Assembly: GCA_029204225.1 (NCBI GenBank)
Contig: CM055102.1
Coordinates: forward strand, 22,344,160 to 22,408,159
Reading direction: 5' to 3'
Length of the DNA stretch: 64,000 nucleotides
DNA from: Diphasiastrum complanatum
Taxonomy: Eukaryota; Streptophyta; Lycopodiopsida; Lycopodiales; Lycopodiaceae
How positions within the stretch are numbered: position 1 is the stretch's first letter; each line of letters begins with the position of its first letter. The translations under genes and the position numbers were made by a program. Below are positions 21,242 to 33,951 of this stretch, piece by piece. The notes below the pieces were generated by a model. The model made no database searches. It saw only the letters and a program-made list of their open reading frames with translations, and was not told the DNA's origin.

Positions 21242-23026
21242 ATGTCGATAGTCCAGGTTATGTTGAATGGTTTTCTAGATGAGCATGCTAACCTTGTGCA
21301 AAGTTTTGCCATTCAAAGAGTCTTGCCAAGTGTGGTTGACTTGCAAGAAATTTTATTGGCTGAAGAACATAGGTTGCAATCAAAGCTTGATGGTGCATCC
21401 TTGCAAGGTGGAGGTGAAGAGGCTTTCTTCACAAACGGCAAAGTCAAAGGCAAAGGTAAAGGCAAAGGGAAATGGTCCAAAGGTGGTAATTCGGATCATG
21501 ATGATCACTCTTCCTCCTCCTCTTCTACTTATTTTAGAAAGAAAGACAAGTCAAATCTCAAGTGCTTTTATTGTGGGATAAAAGGTCATTTTGCAAATGA
21601 ATGTCATAAGAAGCAAAGTAATGAAGGTAGCAAGCAAAACAACTTTTGTACTTCTAATGAGGATCTAGATTCTTGTGATTCTCTCATGATGTGTTCTTCA
21701 AGTCTAATGTCAAGTGGAAGTGACAAGCATTCATGGTGGATAGATAGTGGATCTAGTTCCCACATGACTAGTCACAAGGAGTTCTTTACTTCTTTGATCT
21801 CTTATGTTGGAACCAAGAAAGTGGTTCACATGCCAAATGGTGGTGAGTGTATGATCAAAGGTATTGGCTCAATTCCTATTTGTCTTTCTACTAATAGGAA
21901 TGCAAGGCTTCACGATGTTCTTTACATTCCTTCACTTTGAAGGAATTTGCTAAGTGTTGGTCAAATGTTAAAGAAAGGGTACAAGACAAAGTTTGTTGGG
22001 GATGTTTGCTTCATTACTAAGGGAGATGTCTTGATTGCTAGGGGCAATAGACAAGGTAGACTTTACAAGCTTGATGCATTTGTTATGTCTAACAAGAGGA
22101 ATGAAATGGATGTTGGTGGTTCTCTCAACTTTCAAAAGTCAATTCCTAGCATCAATAAGATTGGTATATCTTATGCAAAGTCTAAAGAGCTTCCTTATGC
22201 TATATCTAGGTTGAGATCTAATGAGGTTCTTGGTAATAGTTATCGTTGTGCTAACTTGGCAACATTTGGTGAATCTATGATCAACGTTTTGGATCCATTG
22301 GATCTTGAAGATGGACTAGTGCTACTTACCAGTCAAATGGAGTCATGTGGTGCTAAATTAGTATCATGTTTGAACTCTGCTACTCATGGATTTTTAAGTC
22401 TTGGTGGCTCTTCAGTGGAACTACATGGCAAGTGCAAAAATGTAAAAGGTAAGAAGAGAGCTAACTTCATCAATAAAGGTGATGAAAACTTGTCTTTGGA
22501 AATGGTTGTTGCTAATGACTTATTTACTCATTTGGAAAAAGATGGTGCTTTGAGCATGTTTGAAGAAAAAGGTTCTTTTGCATCTTTATGTGATGAGTCC
22601 AAGAAAGTCATTTGTGCAACAAGTGGTGTCACATGTATTCATAAAGAAAGTAGATCAAAAGGTTCTATCATGAGACTTGGTGAGGAATATCTCAAGTCAA
22701 AAGAGAGAGATGAATGTGAAGTGTTCAAAGTAGGATGTACCTTGAATGATGCTTTTGTGAATGATAGTGAGGGTTCATTATCATTACCTATATCACTGAT
22801 TAGAAGTCCAGGCTTGACAAGAAAAAGTACTTCAATCATTCTTATGTTGAAGGTACGATGTGTTCTTTTCATGGCTTCTAGTGTTCGAGATTCTTCCATT
22901 TCTTATGATGTAACTATCAAGAAAGAGATTGCTAACTTTTGTGGTGTGATCATTAAGAGGGAGTCTTGTGACAGAAAGGGCAAAGGGAAGAGTGACTCTT
23001 TAGAAGATCCAAGATATGGATCTTAA
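21242..23026 (+). pseudogene. Non-autonomous Copia: gag, protease, novel ORF
   Basis: The first frame (21242-21940) is the C-terminal half of Copia gag (VMLNGFLDEHANLVQSFAIQ), a Lys/Gly-rich stretch, zinc knuckle CFYCGIKGHFANEC, and protease WWIDSGSSSHMTSHKEFF. One TGA (21938) separates it from a 359-codon frame (21947-23026) that starts with normal protease-to-pol linker (LLSVGQMLKKG, GRLYKLDAFVMSNK). Where HxxGH pre-integrase, integrase and reverse transcriptase should follow, about 308 codons of unrelated protein follow instead (CDESKKVICATSGVTC, FKVGCTLNDAFVNDSE). I know no family for it. It is rich in Ser, Lys and Gly, with several Cys, and shows no membrane segment. The same ORF with the same entry point occurs at 34300-34917. 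The 5' part of gag and both LTRs are missing. Confidence 0.75.
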
Positions 23027-23057
23027 ATCTCTTCATCAACTCAAAGGATGTTGTAAT

Positions 23058-23108
23058 TGTGGCCTCAATGTCAAGTTACTGAATAAAGTTGGGTTTCCCT
23101 CTTGTGAG
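23058..23108 (+). mobile_element. Gypsy LTR scrap
   Basis: About 45 bases (GTCAAGTTACTGAATAAAG, then TTTCCCTC) match the gypsy LTR at 36627-36662. This marks a junction scar between two Copia copies. Confidence 0.5.
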
Positions 23109-23109
23109 G

Positions 23110-24900
23110 TTACTTAACTTCATTTGAGTGTCTCTCAATCAAGAAGTGGCAAGAGTGTTATTAGATTGAGGATAGATCATAGGTTAATCAAGAGTGCTTT
23201 GTGCATTGAAACAGGTTGAAAGAGAGGATCAGGTCATTGCTACATGGCTGTGTCAAGTGGAGTCATGTTGGAAGCCATTGATAGGCTTATGTCAAGTAGC
23301 TATTCATTGTGAAAAGTGAGGATGGAATCACTTCTTGAGATGATTGATGTTATGGATATTGTTGTAGGTTTGGAGGAGATACCAACAACACAACAAGATC
23401 AATTGAGGTATGACAAGAGGTCCATGAAGGCTCTTCACATGATAAAGATGAATGTTACCAATGATCTTCTCAAGGAAGTTGGTTATAGTACTTCATCAAA
23501 GCATGCTTGGGATTCATTGAAGAAGCTTTATGAATCCATCTGCTTTTATTTTGAGAGTGAAATCATTGAATGATGATTTGGCTTGCATTGATGAGAGCAT
23601 TAAAGAAGGAAAGATTGCTCAAGTTATTCTTAATGGATTATTGGATGATCATTCTAACATTGTTCAAAGTCTTGCTATTCAAAATACTTTGCCAAGTTTG
23701 ATTGATCTTCAAGAGATCTTGATCAATGAAGAATATTGGCTTCAAGCAAGAGGTGGATCTTCATCAACATATCAAGTTGGAGAGAAGGGTATGTTCATCA
23801 AAAACAAATTCAAGGGCAAAAGCAAATTTAAGTGGTATAAAGGGCAAGATCAAGTGGATACTTTTTTAAATGGCAAATAGAATGATAGATCAAAGCTCAA
23901 GTGCATCTATTGTGGCATCAAAGGACACTTTGCATGTGAGAGCTACAAGAAGGAGATAGATCAAGGAGACAAGCAAGGTAATCTTACCCTTGATGAGGAT
24001 GGTTTGGGTGTTCAAGATGCACATGATGATGCTTTTGTGATGTCTTCATGTATGCTTGCTAATGATTCATGGTGGACTGATAGTGGGGCAAGTTCACACA
24101 TGACCTTTCACAAAAAGTACTTCACTTCTTTGTTGGCATATCGAGATGACAAGAGGGTGATCTACATGGCCAATGATGGTGAGTGTGCAATCAAAGTGAT
24201 AGGCACAATTCCTATTTCTCTCTCTACAAATAGCAATGTTCATTTGGAGGATGTTTCGTTCATTCCATTTATTACCAAGAATTTGCTTAGTGTGAGTCAA
24301 TTGCTAAGTAAAGGCCTCAATGTTGAGTTTGATGGAGATGCTTGTATGATCAGAAGGAAGGATATATTGATTGACAAAGGTAAAAGACAAGGGAAGTTGT
24401 TTAAACTAGATGGTTGTATTATTGCTAACCAAGTTGGATGTGTTGCAAGAGAACAAATATCTATTCAAGAGATTTGGCATAAAAGGATGGGGCACCTCAA
24501 CTTCAAGTCATTGGAGGTAATGGCTAGAAAGCAAGTTGTGATAGGTCTTCCAAGTTTCTTAAAAGGTATCAATCATGTTTGTAAGTCTTGTGATTTGTCA
24601 AAGTCACATAGACTACCTTATACTAGATCTACATCTATATCTATAAAGCCTTGTCAAGTTGTGCAATCGGATATTCATCGAATTATTACAATTGACAATA
24701 GTGGAGCTAAGATGTATGTAACTTTCATTGATGATTTTAGTAGATTTTGTTGGATCTATCTACTAAAGAGCAAGGATGAAGTGTATGATGTATTTGTTAA
24801 GTTCAAGAATGCAAGGGAGAACCAATTTTCCACAGGGATCAAGTGCTTAAGGAGTGAAAATGGTGGTGAGTATGTATCTACCAGGTTCAATGATTGTGAA
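23110..24900 (+). pseudogene. Copia leader, gag, protease, partial integrase
   Basis: Leader sequence from 23110 parallels 59150-59385 of the nested Copia. Gag starts at about 23244 (MAVSSGVMLEA), has an early stop (YSL* at ~23310) and a deletion near 23545 with a frame change, then LNDDLACIDESIKEG. After a stop at 23878 the knuckle reads CIYCGIKGHFACES: the last Cys is displaced, so it is probably not functional. Protease WWTDSGASSHMTFHKKYF, pre-integrase IWHKRMGHLN and integrase FIDDFSRFCWIYLL follow. The frame ends at 24903 shortly after RSENGGEY (usual Asp replaced by Glu-Asn). There is no reverse transcriptase or LTR. Same family as 58138-63324. Confidence 0.85.
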
Positions 24901-24992
24901 TACTAATCATGAATACTCGTGAATACCGATCGTGAATATTCGAATATTATGAATACCGATGGTGAATACTGTGTATATTGATTGTGAATCCT
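24885..24992 (+). repeat. GTGAATACxGAT short repeats
   Basis: Six or so imperfect copies of a 12-17 base motif (TGTGAATACT, CGTGAATACCGAT, CGTGAATATTCGAATA) sit exactly at the point where the Copia integrase frame breaks off. Confidence 0.6.
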
Positions 24993-27370
24993 TGCCAGCT
25001 CTAAAATCCCAGACTGACGTACATATTTAGTGATCAAACTATCAAACCCACTATAAGGAACTATCATCAAATGAAAATCACCTACTTATTGGCAATATCA
25101 TTTCATACACAATTTTTAGTCTCTTTAAAGCTCAATGTGCAATCTTAGTTCTACGATTGTAAAAACTTTAACTACTTTTGTAGTAGTGATTGTTGTACTG
25201 TAAGTTCCTACAACTTGAAATATAAAAAACAAAACAAATGAATCGCCACAATAGCTTTTTAACTTTTCTATTCTTACCTCTTTGTGCAACTTCAGACATT
25301 AGAACAAATTGATATCAAATTTATTATTATAAAATACAAGCTTATCAAAAGCATATGTATATTTCAAATCCAAAATATATGACAATATGTAAATTAGATA
25401 TGAATCACTTGAAAAGTGCATTAAATCATAAATTTTATCTTATTATGCTCTCATGCTACTTAACTAACATAGCAATAGATTGATTCTACTGCAATAGATC
25501 TACAGTAATTTTCACGTTCATCTAATTGGTGTTAGATTAGAAATCAAAGGTGAGCCTTTTCATGTGAACTCAATAACAAGCTGGCATTTAGCAATTTTAG
25601 ATTTACAAGTCCAAACTCATCTTATAAAAGACAAAAAGATGAAAGTTGTATTGTAAGAGATTGAAGTTTCTAGTTCTTGTACCAAACTTTGTTATCGGTA
25701 AATGTATGTATTCAAGATATTATTGTGGTATTATGTCACGAAGGCCTTGCCATAATGCTAAAATTGTTGGATTAACCAAAAAAAAAAACATCATTTCATT
25801 CCATAAAACAATCATCAAAATCTACATTCTTTTAATCTTCACGAAAAATCAAAAAGTTAAAATATGACTATATGACATGGCAAGGCCTTTGTGGTACAAT
25901 TCCAGATCGTTCTTGCTTCACATGTATTTTCTGAAACACAATGAGTGATTTGACCCTAATTGACTACTCTAGAGATGGCGCATGACAGCCATAACATGGT
26001 AGCCTAACGCAATGGGTGGAAAATCCAGCACATGTATTTGAAAAAAAAAAGACATGAATATTCTACTTTTTAAGATACTCAAAAAATAGACAGAATAAGC
26101 ATAAGGTATCCATTACGCACCCGATATGTCACTGAATTTAAGCATGTAAATGCAAATGGGGAGCTCCATTAAGGACAATGTTTATAGTATTTTTACATCT
26201 CATACCTTGAAGGAAAATACTTTGAACGTTTTCTAACCTAGCTTTACTGAGCGTGAGCCAATTTTGACATCCTTTTAGTAGATCCATTGATCTAATGTAA
26301 TCTTCATGCTATAACATCAATCCATACCAACAAAGTGGTATCAAAGATGTGTACACAAAGTTTTTTTTGCATAAAATTGTTTTCATCACATACACAATAT
26401 ATGCCATACAAACATCTTTTGATACCAATTCTACATACATAAGATCATTACATCTAGAATGTAGTCCCATAGACTGTGATTCTAACCATTGATTATAGTA
26501 ACATAGAAAGTTCATCCATTCACCTATTTTCTCTTGTCCATTAACTCTAGCAATTTTGTTAAAATTCGATTTTAAAATTCTAACCGTATATTTTTCTTTG
26601 CATGCAATAATATATGAATTTTTGGAAAATTGTTGGGTATTTGATATGTCTCGCCACATTACATTGTATAATTAGAATTGTAAGCGGAGGGTCACTGACG
26701 TGTTGCATGTGTAAGACCAACCCAATGAGCACAACTCGTGAAGTTCCTGTTTAGAATCAAGTGACTTGGGCATTAAAATCAAATGAGAAAAGTTAGAGGC
26801 CTAAATTCAAGTTTAGTTAAAGGGCTAAGTATAGCAAGTTGAAAGGGAATCACGTGTATTATGTGAAGGCTCTTAGCACTAGTCTCTTTGACTCACACTC
26901 AAGCACACCATCAAACCACTAGGTATGACACACAAAGTATCATGCAAACACAATGCTCATACAAAGAGTCTATCACACTCTTGACCAACTGACTCGTCCC
27001 TATCCAACTGGAACACAAGTGGACCACATGAGCAACATGACACAAACTTAGAAAATTTCATAGCCACCATGAGACTTACATCCTCCATCTAGCTAGGCTG
27101 ACATCTCATCATACACTTACAAGCATAGACCTATAAAGCTAACATAAATGAGTGACTAAGTCTCAACCTGTGAAATCTTACTGCCACTACAAGACTATAC
27201 CCTCACAAGATAGATAGCTAGTAGATATAATGACAAGTCACTGAGCATATGAAATGATTATTTTTTTCTGATGTAACAAATGCACAACTAAATACAACTC
27301 TAACTCAGATCTAGAACCTCGTGACAAGGTAACATGCAAGCACACATTCATGCAAACCAACACTAATACA
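24993..27370. other. Long stretch without recognised gene
   Basis: AT-rich and free of long frames. At 25738-25754 and 25876-25892 AAGGCCTTGCCAT and ATGGCAAGGCCTT form an inverted pair 120 bases apart. GTGGTATCAAAGATG at 26334 resembles a worn Copia primer site. The 26680-27370 part may be old LTR or leader of the minus-strand Copia to its right, but I could not match it to another copy. Confidence 0.4.
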
Positions 27371-27379
27371 TCTCCTCCT

Positions 27380-30300
27380 TCTCTATATTGGATTTTGGGC
27401 ATTGTGTCCTTGATAGCTTCATACTAGGGTCGAGTGGGAAGTGGCTTGGTTTGCAGTCAGTCATTCCATATTTCTCTAGCACATTAGTTAGATATATCTG
27501 CCGACTGATGAAAATCTATATGTTGGATCGAATTCGAAAAATCTGAATTCTGAGACAATCGTGGGCTGGACCCATATCAGTCATCATGTATTCCTATGCT
27601 AGCATGCATTTGGTATCCTTCAACAAATTTGTATTGTTACTAAATAGTAATCTTTCATCTACATAAAGAGTAACGATGATGAAGTAATTCGATACAGACT
27701 TGAAATAAACATTTGAGTCTACTGAGTTTGGAGTAAAACCATTTTCGATTTAAAAAACATTAATTTTTTGAAACCAGGCTGTTGGAGACTATTTTAGACC
27801 ATACAGAGCTTTGTGAATTTTGCAAACTAGGGGCAAAATCAATTTGGACATCCATTTGATGAACTTCAAGATCTGTTGCAGTTGCATAAAAAAGTAATAA
27901 CACTACTAGGTTGAAGGTCTAGAATTTGTGAAAAATCCTTGGCAACTAGTCTGGCCTTGTATCGATTTAATTTTCCTTCAGCATCATACTTCACTTTGAA
28001 TATCCATTTGCATGGAATCGAATTTCGATCCTTTGGCAACTCAGTTACAGTCCATGTTTGATTCTCAATCAAAGAGTTGAATTTTGAGTCCATTGCAGCT
28101 TTCATCTGATCAGCATCGGGTGTTGACATTGCCTTGGAGACAGTGTTTAGATCCTGCACAAAATAACAGGCCGGATCATCCATGAATCGGAATGGAGGCT
28201 TTTTGGATTGACTCGATGTTCGGGGTTGAAATTTGATCATGTGATGTTGTTCGATATCTTGAGGTTCTGGCTCATTTTCTAAGTCAGTATCGATTTTTTG
28301 ATTTTCGATCCTGGAGCTGTTTTCGATACTTGGAACGAAATTTTCTCGAGCTTTTCCCTTGTGGTCATTTAACTGGTCTTCCACAAAAATGAGGTCTCTA
28401 CTTGTGAATGCTTTCTAGGTGTCCAAATTGTAGAGCTTGTATGTCTTGTGATTTGGGAAATAGCCTATGAAAATTGATTTTCTGCCTTTGTTGTCAACTT
28501 CCTTCTTAGATCAGCAGGGATCTGAGTGCAGGCAATGCAACCAAAAACTGGAATATTTTTGAGTAATGGTTTTGATCTAGTCCACACCTCATAAGGTATC
28601 TTGCCATTTATGGCCTTAGTGATGGATCGATTCTACAAAGAGGCAACTGTAGTGGCAACTTCTGCCCAAAACTTCTTTGGAAGGTAAGCATGGACCATCA
28701 TGCTTTTGACACTTTCAATAAGTGTCTGATTCTTTCTTTCTGCTACTCCATTGAACTGTGGTGAGTAGCTAGTGGTGTATTGTTGATGTATTCCATAGGC
28801 CTTCCAAACTCCTTGAACTTGGTGGAGATGTATTCTCCCCCTCCATCAGAACGTATAGTTTTTATTTTCTTTTGGGTCTAGTTTTCTGCATATGCCTTGA
28901 ACTGCTTGAAGAACTTGAAAGTCTCAGATTTGTTCTTCAGAAAATAAGTTGCAGTTTTTCTAGAAAAATAATCAATAAAAGTTAGAAAAGAGCTCCCCCT
29001 ATGGAAGAAGTCTGCATTGGGCCACAAATATCACTATGCAGAAGATCTAGCAAATCTCTAGAAGTATGAACAATATAAAAAATAAATGGACTTCTAGCAT
29101 GCTTGTTGATAATACAGTTTTCACAAGGAGTATCAGATTTGCTAATGGAAGAAAGAACTTGAACTAGATTCTGATTTGACATTTGTTGAATACTATTGAT
29201 GTCCAAATGGCCTAATCTGAAATGCCACAACATGTTAGCTAAATCAGAAGTAGATGTGTAAAGAGCTTGACTATTTGTGGAATAGCAGTGACTAAGCTTC
29301 TAAAGATAGCCACAACGTCTACCAAATGCTAGAATGTTTTGAAACTTGTCAAGAATGGTGCAGCCTTCTATATCGAATTCTACCCTACGACCTGAATTAG
29401 TGATTCTGCTTCATAGAAAGCAGATTTTTGGTAAGATTCGAAACTTGTAAAAATTGGACAACAACTTAATATCACCTTTTCAAAATTTGACCCTGATTGT
29501 TCTTTCACCTTCATGGAATGGCACCAGTCCCGATGGTGAGTCATGTATTGGGTTGCTACGGAGTCCAAGTACCATGAATTGATGTACTACAGATTTCTGA
29601 CCTTGGTCATGAAGGCAGCTTCATCTTCCTCTTGTTGTTGGATCGAGTGACTGGTTGAGACAACATTGGCTTGTTGTTGGGACTGCTTGTTTCTTTCACT
29701 ATTGTACTTGAGTGTTCTGCAATCCTTAATGAGATGGCCAGTCCTCTTATAGTATTTGCAAAACAGTTTTTGCATTGGCTGGAATAAGGAAGAATTCGAT
29801 CCTAAACCAGAATTTGATCCTGGACCAAAATTTGATCATGAATCCAAATTCGATCTTGACTGCATGTTTCTCTTCCTGTCAGTATAATCTGATTTTGTGG
29901 ATTTCTTTGGTTTGAATTTTTTGTTGTACTTTGTATACAGAGCTTGAGGATCCGATCTTGAGTTTGAGGAGAATCCATTTCATCTGATCTCTTGTAATAG
30001 CGTCAAAATAATTATTGATAAGGTGAGATGCTATTGGGTCGAAATGGCCATGACCCAAGTTTCGTAGGCATCACAGATAGACTCAATAATGACTCATCAA
30101 TGCATCAAAATCTTTTATGACTGAGCTGGTTGCAATCATCTACTCCATAAGGTTTTTGAATGTATTAAGATGGCTGGAAATGGTCTCTGCATCAAACATT
30201 TTCAAAGTGGATAATTTCTTCCCTAGATAGAGTTTAGAAGGGACATCTCTGATGTCATAGAGAGTATCTAGGATGTCCCAAACATCCTTAGCAGTCTATG

Positions 30301-30550
30301 TTGATCGGATATGATGGATTTTAGAGTCTTTGATATTCAAAGTGATTAAGGCAAGTGCCTTGGCATCTCATTGCCTCCATTTGGTAATGCCAGCTGCATC
30401 AGCCTCTGGCTTAATTTTAGTGCCATCAACTATGTCTCATAGTTCTTTGGCTAGTAGAACGACTCTCATCTTGATCTTCCAAAGATGATAGTTCTCTCTA
30501 TCAATTTTTTCAATAAAAAAAGAACTAGAGGATGGATCCATTCTGGTATT
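27380..30550 (-). pseudogene. Ty1/copia gag-pol, minus strand, 3'-truncated
   Basis: On the minus strand gag begins near 30541 (MDPSSSSFFIEKI, NYHLWKIKMRV). Then come FCKYYKRTGHLIKDC (knuckle with its second Cys changed to Tyr), a worn protease region, pre-integrase LLWHFRLGHLD-type (MLWHFRLGHLDINSIQQM at ~29200) with CENCIINKHARSPF, integrase (IRSDGGGEYISTKF at ~28840), linker, and reverse transcriptase from KWIFKVKYDAEGKLNRYKA (~27990) through LYGLK and YVDE (YVDD mutated, ~27655) to about 27380. Many stops and frame changes. RNase H and the 3' LTR are missing. The same family is seen at 42238-46297. Confidence 0.85.
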
Positions 30551-30651
30551 GTAGTGAGATCGTTGATAGAAACAACGATATCAAAAAACTGTTGGTTGCG
30601 CACTTGCTGAAATGAGATCTTGGTAAAAACAAGACTGATAACTTAGCCACT

Positions 30652-30664
30652 CGCTCTGATACCA
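30652..30664 (-). other. Copia primer binding site
   Basis: Minus-strand TGGTATCAGAGCG directly after LTR end CTGACA. It fits the 3' end of initiator Met-tRNA, the standard plant Copia primer. Confidence 0.85.
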
Positions 30665-31507
30665 TGTCAGAAATCAAGAGAAATCGAGATGTGCAGTGGA
30701 AGTGGAGCATGTGGTCAATGAATCAGAAGTGCAACAGTTACCAAGAATGCATTCAAGATGAAATCGAATACCAAATGTGCAATAGAACAACAATGTAGAC
30801 AAAAACCTGCACTCTGATAATTATGAAAAATGCGAGTACAAGATATTGAAGCTGGTGCAAAACCTTCAGCTGAGTTCGTTGATGATAACTTGAAACTCAA
30901 AAAATTAAACTTGACTATTTACAACATAACGCCCACACAAAATGATAACTTGATCAGTGTGTTGACTCCAATACAGATCTCCCTTGATCATTAATAGTCA
31001 AGTGATCAGTATACTGAAAATTGACATTAATCTACTTAATTAACTACATCGATCCTACAATAGGTAGCCGTCATTTTACACTGAATGTATGTACAAGACT
31101 AGGTGGACTATCAGCATTACAATGTGAGACATATTCCTGACAGTATCAAAAATTTACAAAGACTTGAGAATATACAAAGACTCGAAAAATAAACACTGAC
31201 TCGAAAATTACAATGACTCGTAAAATTATGGATTTTCCGAGTCGTTTCCATTTCAAAAAAATTGAATTTTTGGGTCTTGAAAAAATTACAATTTTTTTGA
31301 GTCAATATGGTATTGGAAAATAAAAAAATCTTGGATTTTTTGAGTTGATACAGTATCGAAAATTTTTGTAAAATGCGAGTTGAGTTTCTGCTATAAAATT
31401 TTTTTGAGCCTTTTTTTTTTTTTTTTTTTTTAAGGATAGATATAAATAGGGTTTTTCAAGATGCTCATTACCTAATGGAATTAAGCTTGAGCATGAATTC
31501 CAATACA
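30665..31507 (-). mobile_element. 5' LTR of the minus-strand Copia
   Basis: 843 bases from TGTATTGGAATTC to CTGACA on the minus strand. It contains dispersed GACTCGAAAAAT-like short repeats, an A-rich run on the element strand opposite T(21) at 31411-31431, and GGTATATAAA-like sequence absent from its usual place. It matches the LTRs at 42238-42952 and 46040-46297. Its outer end directly abuts Copia gag of the other strand at 31508. Confidence 0.75.
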
Positions 31508-32545
31508 AAAAGGCAGTCATAGACTTATCTCAAGTAACTACTCATTGTGGAAGGTGAGGATGGAATAACTTCTTGAAATGAATGATGTGTTGAATATTGT
31601 TGTAGGTGTGGAAGAAAGGCCCATGTCACAACAAGATCAAGTGAGGTATGACAAGAGAGCTAAAAGAGCTATACACATGATAAAGATGAATGTTACCAAT
31701 GAACTTCTCAAGGATGTTGGTAAGTGTATTTCATCAAGTGAGGCTTGGGAAGCTTTGAAAAAGCTTTATGAATCCAAGTCTACATCTAGAGTGTTGACTC
31801 TAAGAAGACAAAACTTTCAAAGTTTGAAAAAGAAAGAAGAGAGTCCTAATACTTTTATTTTGAGAGTGAATGCCTTAAATGATAAGTTGGCTTACATTTA
31901 TGAGAGCATTAAGAAATGAGAGCTTGTTCAAGTTATTCTTAATGGTTTGTTGGATGTTCTTGCTAACATTGTACAAAGTCTTGCTATTCAAAGAACTTCT
32001 CCAAGTTTGATGGGTTTTCAAGAGATCTTGATCAATGAGGAATATAGGCTTGAATCAAGAGGTGGATCTACATCGACATCTCAAGATGGTGAAGAGTCAA
32101 GGGAAAAGGAAACGACAAGTGGTCTAAAGGGTAAGCTCAAGGTGAGTCTTCTTCATTTGGAAAGAAGAAAGATAGGTCGAAGTTAAAGTGCTTTTATTGT
32201 GGTATCAAAGGTCACTTTGCTAGTGATTGCTACAAGAAGAAGAGAGATCAAGGAGACAAGCAAGATAATCTAACTCTTGACGAGGATGGTGCTGATGTTC
32301 AAAATACAATTGATGATGCTTTTGAGATGTCCTCATGTTTGAGTTCTATTTTTGGAGATACTGATCCATTGTGGATTGATAGTGGTGCAAGCTCTCACAT
32401 GACTTTTCATGAGTACTTCACTTCTTTGTTGGCATATGGAGATGACAAGAGAGTGATCTACATGGCCAATGATGGTGAGTGTGCAATCAAAGGGATTGGC
32501 ACAATTCTTGTTTCTCTCTCTAGAAATAGGAATATTCATTTTTAA
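31508..32545 (+). pseudogene. Copia gag-protease fragment
   Basis: The sequence opens in mid-gag (LSSNYSLWKVRM equivalent at ~31525), then NVTNELLKDVGKC, ESKSTSRVLTLRRQNF, a stop at 31917, LLDVLANIVQSLAIQ, a frame change near 32105, knuckle CFYCGIKGHFASDC (~32190) and protease PLWIDSGASSHMTFHEYF (~32370). It ends at FH*F-type sequence near 32545. Pol and LTRs are absent. The 5' cut coincides with the neighbouring minus-strand LTR, which probably inserted in or recombined with this gag. Confidence 0.8.
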
Positions 32546-32639
32546 AGTGGAGTTTGATTAGCATTAATTGTCAATGCATGGATTATCCCCACATGGATTG
32601 TCCACGCAAATAACTGCCTCCCAGCACCGCCCATCTTCT

Positions 32640-32959
32640 TGTGAGAGATTTCAACTAGTTTAGTCAAGTTTAGTCATATTTCAATTAATTGTCAATATTA
32701 GGCCGATATGCACTTTAGACTTAAAGATAAACTTTATGAAAGTTATTTTAGTCTAAAAGCATTTAAATAAACACTTTTGGAAAGTATGGGAAAGTTCTTA
32801 GGTCAAATTTGGACACGTTCAAATTTGAATATTAGATGCATTGAATCTAGTCATATTGATGATAGACTTTGAACTAGAGGAGTTTTGGAGGGAAACCAGA
32901 CTTAATAATGAGACATGGATCTACTATATATAGTGTAAATTCATGAGAGAACAGACTCT

Positions 32960-33041
<82 letters not shown>

Positions 33042-33361
33042 CATGCTTATACATGAGTTCTCTTGGGTTCATCTATCCATTGGTGCACTATCTTTATGAT
33101 ATCTTGTAAGCTTGTGTGTAGAATGCTCATATTTTTTTTTTTTTGGATCCAGGTGGGAAATACAGTAGGGTACTGTTATTGTATGGAAGTAAACTTCATT
33201 TGTCATATATTTGATGTTTGATCAAGTTCTTATTGTGTTTTCATCTTTTTCATTGATCAGATGCTGATTTTTCTATATTGGCAATGTTGAATGTTGTTTT
33301 GACTCTCTAACCAAAGATTAAGGGACACATTTTGGATCTTAATGATCTGAAATTCTTCACA
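32640..33361 (+). mobile_element. Copia 5' LTR with embedded (CT)n
   Basis: 722 bases from TGTGAGAGATTT to AATTCTTCACA, followed at 33362 by primer site TGGTATCAGAGC. Same family as the LTRs at 58138 and 62676, but more diverged. A (CT)n run (32962-33037) occupies the position just downstream of the probable start site, before CATTTCATGCTTATACATG. Confidence 0.85.
32962..33037. repeat. (CT)n inside Copia LTR
   Basis: About 38 CT units at the place where the sister LTR at 58444 has only CTTCTCTCTTCTCTATCTC. Confidence 0.95.
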
Positions 33362-33951
33362 TGGTATCAGAGCTCTTGTGTTTTAGATTATAAAAGTATC
33401 AACCACATTTATCAAGGATTTGGAAGAATTACCAATGCTAGAGCATGCTAGATTGATTTCTACTCAAAAATCGGCATTGTGATCTTTTCTAGGTCAAAAC
33501 TCAATTCAGGTTTATGAACTTGTGGAATTCTAATGTCCTACTTGGCTTACTAAATTTGGGTGATCTTTGATACATTAGGAAGGTCTCATTAGAGGCTACA
33601 AGATTCAATATCAAGCTTTTGACAATTGCATGTAGAAATTAGAAGATTCAATTTTTGTAATTTTGTCAAAACCCTAATTTTGATTGGATCTCTATCTTTT
33701 GAAGTTGTTGGACTTTAATAGAGTGTGTATCAATCTTAGAAAGTGGCAAGATTCAATATATTGTTGGTAGATCATAGCTTGATCAAGAATTATTCATTCT
33801 ATGTGTTGGATTTGCTATGTTTGGTGCAAGGAAGAGATTTGAGAGGTTCCATATCTTTGTGATTTCTTCTTGAGTTCATTTATTGACATTCAAGAGAGTG
33901 ATTGTGTGCATTAGTATAGGGGGTTGAAAGATAAGATTAGGTCATTGCAAC

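Noticed and set aside
22639-22899. Minus-strand frame inside the unknown Copia ORF
   Set aside because: The + strand frame is far longer and is the one conserved in the second copy; the minus frame is not.
30652-30670. tRNA gene suggested by TGGTATCAGAGC
   Set aside because: It adjoins an LTR end and has no cloverleaf around it; it is a primer binding site, as at 33362 and 58788.
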